In this document: piece after piece, positions 6,763 to 8,054 of the stretch
Layout of the letters: every line of letters starts with the position of its first letter
Position numbering within the stretch: the stretch's first letter is position 1
NCBI GenBank assembly: GCA_937888485.1
Contig: CALAQQ010000031.1
Span: 1-8,054, forward strand
From: an uncultured Clostridia bacterium
GTDB taxonomy: Bacteria > Bacillota > Clostridia > Oscillospirales > Acutalibacteraceae
Direction: 5' to 3'
Length of the DNA: 8,054 nt
Made by a program: the position numbers and the translations under genes
Notes under the pieces: model-generated
The model's input: only the letters and a program-made list of their open reading frames with translations
The model's database searches: none
Told to the model about the DNA's origin: nothing

Positions 6763-7600
6763 TATTGAAGTTTTTCTTAAAAATATTCTCAACAGTATAC
6801 ATCTGTTCGATTTCTTTCTTATTTCCTTCACTGAATAATGAAGCATCCTTAACTCGGCAATTATAGCCAATGTCAACTCCGCAAAGTCCCATATGATACT
6901 TTGCATTGACGGGATACATCTGACATTCGGCAAGAGATGCAAAGGCAAGGAAAGCCTGAACCTGCTCTGCTTTTTCGGGTTCGGTCTTGTAGTTTTTGCA
7001 AAGCCATGAATAAATTTCGGGATGGAAATTTGCCATAACGCCCGAAAAACCTGCACAGCCGGCGCGAAGGGATTCAAGAAGAGTTGCGGAATTTGCGTTA
7101 TAAATTTTGAGTCCGAGACCCTCAACAGCCTTGAGTTTTGCTTCAATTTCGCCGATACGGCAGCATGTATCCTTGAGGAATCTGAGTCTGCCGTCAAGAG
7201 CACACTGTCTTAAGGTTTCGGGTGTCATAAGACGCTTGTAAGGATATGGACATTCATAAACTCCAAGACCGATTTCCGGAATTGAAGAAACCATTTTCTC
7301 ATAATTTCTGAGGAATACGGAATCATCCTCATCCTGCTTTGCGAAACGGTTCGCAATAAATACATATGCATCGATGCCTTCATTTATAAATGCATTGGCT
7401 TCATAAATCTGAGTGTCAAGATCATCAGCGGTATGTCCCGATGCAACAACGCTCATTCCGTCGGGTTTATTTTTCATAATGAATCTGAGAAGTTCAAGTC
7501 TCTCTTCAAAAGAAAGGAAGAAAATCTCACTTGACTGGCAGATGGCAAAAATGCCGTCAACGCCGTTTCTTGAATACCAATCAAGAATTGAATCAGACGA
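6758..7600 (-). CDS. DapA/NanA-like aldolase (dihydrodipicolinate synthase family), 5' end missing
   Basis: The frame gives about 280 recognisable residues of a class I (Schiff-base) TIM-barrel aldolase. From the broken end it reads SSDSILDWY, NGVDGIFAICQSSEIFFLS (the GTTGE-loop equivalent), MSVVASGHTADDL, GVYECPYPYKR with the likely catalytic Tyr, RFLKDTCC with the Schiff-base Lys (near 7174), and FSGVMANFHPE. The usual length is about 300, so some 20-30 N-terminal residues, including the first barrel strand, are lost. No ATG, GTG or TTG occurs in frame between the ATG at 7477 and an upstream stop at 7657-7655. That ATG has no ribosome binding site and would remove the active-site loop, so it is not the start. 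Family members cleave or form 2-keto-acid compounds such as N-acetylneuraminate or dihydrodipicolinate; the CQSSE loop differs from classical DapA, so the substrate is open. The epimerase gene follows after 108 bases. Confidence 0.85.
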   Translation of the reverse strand, partial: SSDSILDWYSRNGVDGIFAICQSSEIFFLSFEERLELLRFIMKNKPDGMSVVASGHTADDLDTQIYEANAFINEGIDAYVFIANRFAKQDEDDSVFLRNYEKMVSSIPEIGLGVYECPYPYKRLMTPETLRQCALDGRLRFLKDTCCRIGEIEAKLKAVEGLGLKIYNANSATLLESLRAGCAGFSGVMANFHPEIYSWLCKNYKTEPEKAEQVQAFLAFASLAECQMYPVNAKYHMGLCGVDIGYNCRVKDASLFSEGNKKEIEQMYTVENIFKKNFNI

Positions 7601-7691
7601 AACTCCAACGATTGATTTAACCCCATCTCTTGCTGAGATTTCTGAAATAAAAAATCAAATCGTTGAACTTGCAGAATCATTCAAAAACATT
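7601..7691. other. Breakpoint zone between two 5'-truncated genes
   Basis: On the minus strand the aldolase similarity fades after the SSDSILDWY segment and the frame ends at a stop (7657-7655). On the plus strand the GH29 similarity begins only near PEFADACKKYG (7692). A divergent pair would normally have two N-termini and a promoter region here, but about 25 aldolase residues, perhaps 100 fucosidase residues and all regulatory DNA are missing. The plus-strand frame stays open through the zone, giving residues such as EIKNQIVELAESFKN, which I cannot place in any family. Confidence 0.6.
7606..7665. repeat. Imperfect inverted repeat at the aldolase / fucosidase junction
   Basis: The plus-strand CAACGATTGATTT (7606-7618) is matched in reverse complement by AAATCAAATCGTTG (7652-7665), with one extra A. 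A smaller hairpin, ATCTC (7625-7629) with GAGAT (7635-7639), lies inside. Neither adjoining gene can be followed with confidence through this stretch. It may mark a fold-back or template-switch breakpoint, but a chance match is possible in AT-rich DNA. Confidence 0.45.
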
Positions 7692-8054
7692 CCAGAGTTT
7701 GCAGATGCCTGTAAAAAATACGGACTTAAATTCGGCTTTTATCTCTCCCCCTGGGACAGAAACTGCAAGCTGTATGGTTCGGATGAATACAACGATTATT
7801 TCTGCAATCAGCTGACCGAGCTTCTCACGAACTACGGCGAACTGTTCATGGTATGGTTTGACGGCGCGTGCGGCGAAGGTCCGAACGGAAAGAAGCAGGT
7901 TTACGACTTCGACCGCTACATCGCTCTCATCCGCAAGTACCAGCCGAACGCCTGCATCTTCAACGACCACGGTCCCGACGTCCGCTGGTGCGGCAACGAA
8001 GCCGGTCATGCACGCCGGGCCGAATGGGCGGTCGTTCCCACCGAACTCTGCTAC
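7692..8054 (+). CDS. GH29 alpha-L-fucosidase, internal fragment (both ends missing)
   Basis: The plus-strand frame with codons starting at 7692 runs open to the window edge and is unmistakably GH29. It has PEFADACKKYGLKFGFYLSP then WDR, LLTNYGELFMVWFDGACGEG with the likely nucleophile Asp in WFDG (7860-7862), NGKKQVYDFDRYIALIRKYQ, NDHGPDVRWCGNEAGHAR and AEWAVVP. GH29 enzymes release terminal alpha-L-fucose from glycans by a retaining mechanism. The N-terminal part, including the family's usual HFG region, is absent, and the C-terminus is beyond the edge. There is no start codon that makes biological sense: the in-frame ATGs upstream (7542, 7551) lie antisense to the aldolase. GC content climbs from about 32% (7681-7740) to about 70% (7981-8040), far above the rest of the window, suggesting a different origin for at least the right part. 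Confidence 0.85.

Noticed and set aside
7475..7477. ATG at 7477 as the start of the aldolase gene
   Set aside because: No ribosome binding site precedes it, and clear family residues continue upstream (DWY, NGVDGIFAICQSSE). Starting here would remove the first barrel strands and the active-site loop.
7474..7680. Minus-strand open frame of 68 codons beginning at 7680
   Set aside because: It overlaps the aldolase in another frame, has no recognisable motif, and its predicted product is not protein-like.
7677..8009. Minus-strand open frame of 110 codons at the right edge
   Set aside because: It is the antisense shadow of the GH29 fragment; its composition is low-complexity Val/Ala and it has no family signature.
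1..8054. Transposase, integrase, CRISPR, tRNA or rRNA genes
   Set aside because: None of the open frames has transposase or integrase motifs; no regularly spaced direct repeats, tRNA-like cloverleaf or rRNA-like stretches were seen. The mixed gene content is explained by ordinary sugar metabolism and by the junction near the right edge.

Overview
The window looks like a metagenomic contig from a gut-type, low-to-mid GC Firmicute (Clostridia). Four observations support this. By eye, base composition is near 40% GC over most of the length. Shine-Dalgarno sites are strong and purine-rich. The lipoprotein signal is of the Gram-positive kind. The gene families (YdjI/SPFH, GH27, a BNR sialidase fold, a DapA/NanA-like aldolase and GH29) are typical of carbohydrate-degrading gut Clostridia. 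The taxon is an inference; no rRNA or marker gene is present.

Layout. Almost everything is on the minus strand, so the genes read from right to left. At the right end is the C-terminal part of a DapA/NanA-like aldolase (about 7600 to 6758). Next comes a long extended-SDR NAD-dependent epimerase/dehydratase with an unusual C-terminal extension (6649 to 5102). Its transcript ends in a perfect TTCG-tetraloop terminator (5059-5087). Immediately after it is a good promoter with a TG-extended -10 (5017-5045). That promoter starts a second, tightly packed unit: a lipoprotein solute-binding protein (4982-3033), a GH27 alpha-galactosidase-like enzyme with a domain inserted in its barrel (3011-1374), a BNR/sialidase-fold protein (1372-101), and the first 27 codons of a YdjI-type SPFH protein (82 to beyond the left edge). 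Gaps within this unit are 21, 1 and 18 bases, so one transcript with translational coupling is likely.

At the extreme right the plus strand carries an internal piece of a GH29 alpha-L-fucosidase (about 7692 to beyond 8054). It runs head-to-head with the aldolase, and both genes lack their 5' ends. The roughly 90 bases between them hold an imperfect inverted repeat, and GC rises steeply from there to the edge. The simplest reading is an assembly chimera or a rearrangement breakpoint close to a contig end, not a natural intergenic region.

How the genes may work together (inference). The solute-binding lipoprotein would capture an oligosaccharide or glycoconjugate at the cell surface. The two glycosidase-fold proteins lack signal peptides, so they would process it after uptake. 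The epimerase and the aldolase form a separate sugar-metabolism unit with its own transcription signals. No transporter permease or ATPase, regulator, mobile element, tRNA, rRNA or CRISPR array was found. I do not see a clearly new defence or mobile system. The most unusual items are the junction at 7600-7690, the C-terminal extension of the SDR protein, and the apparent loss of the canonical first arginine in the sialidase-fold protein.
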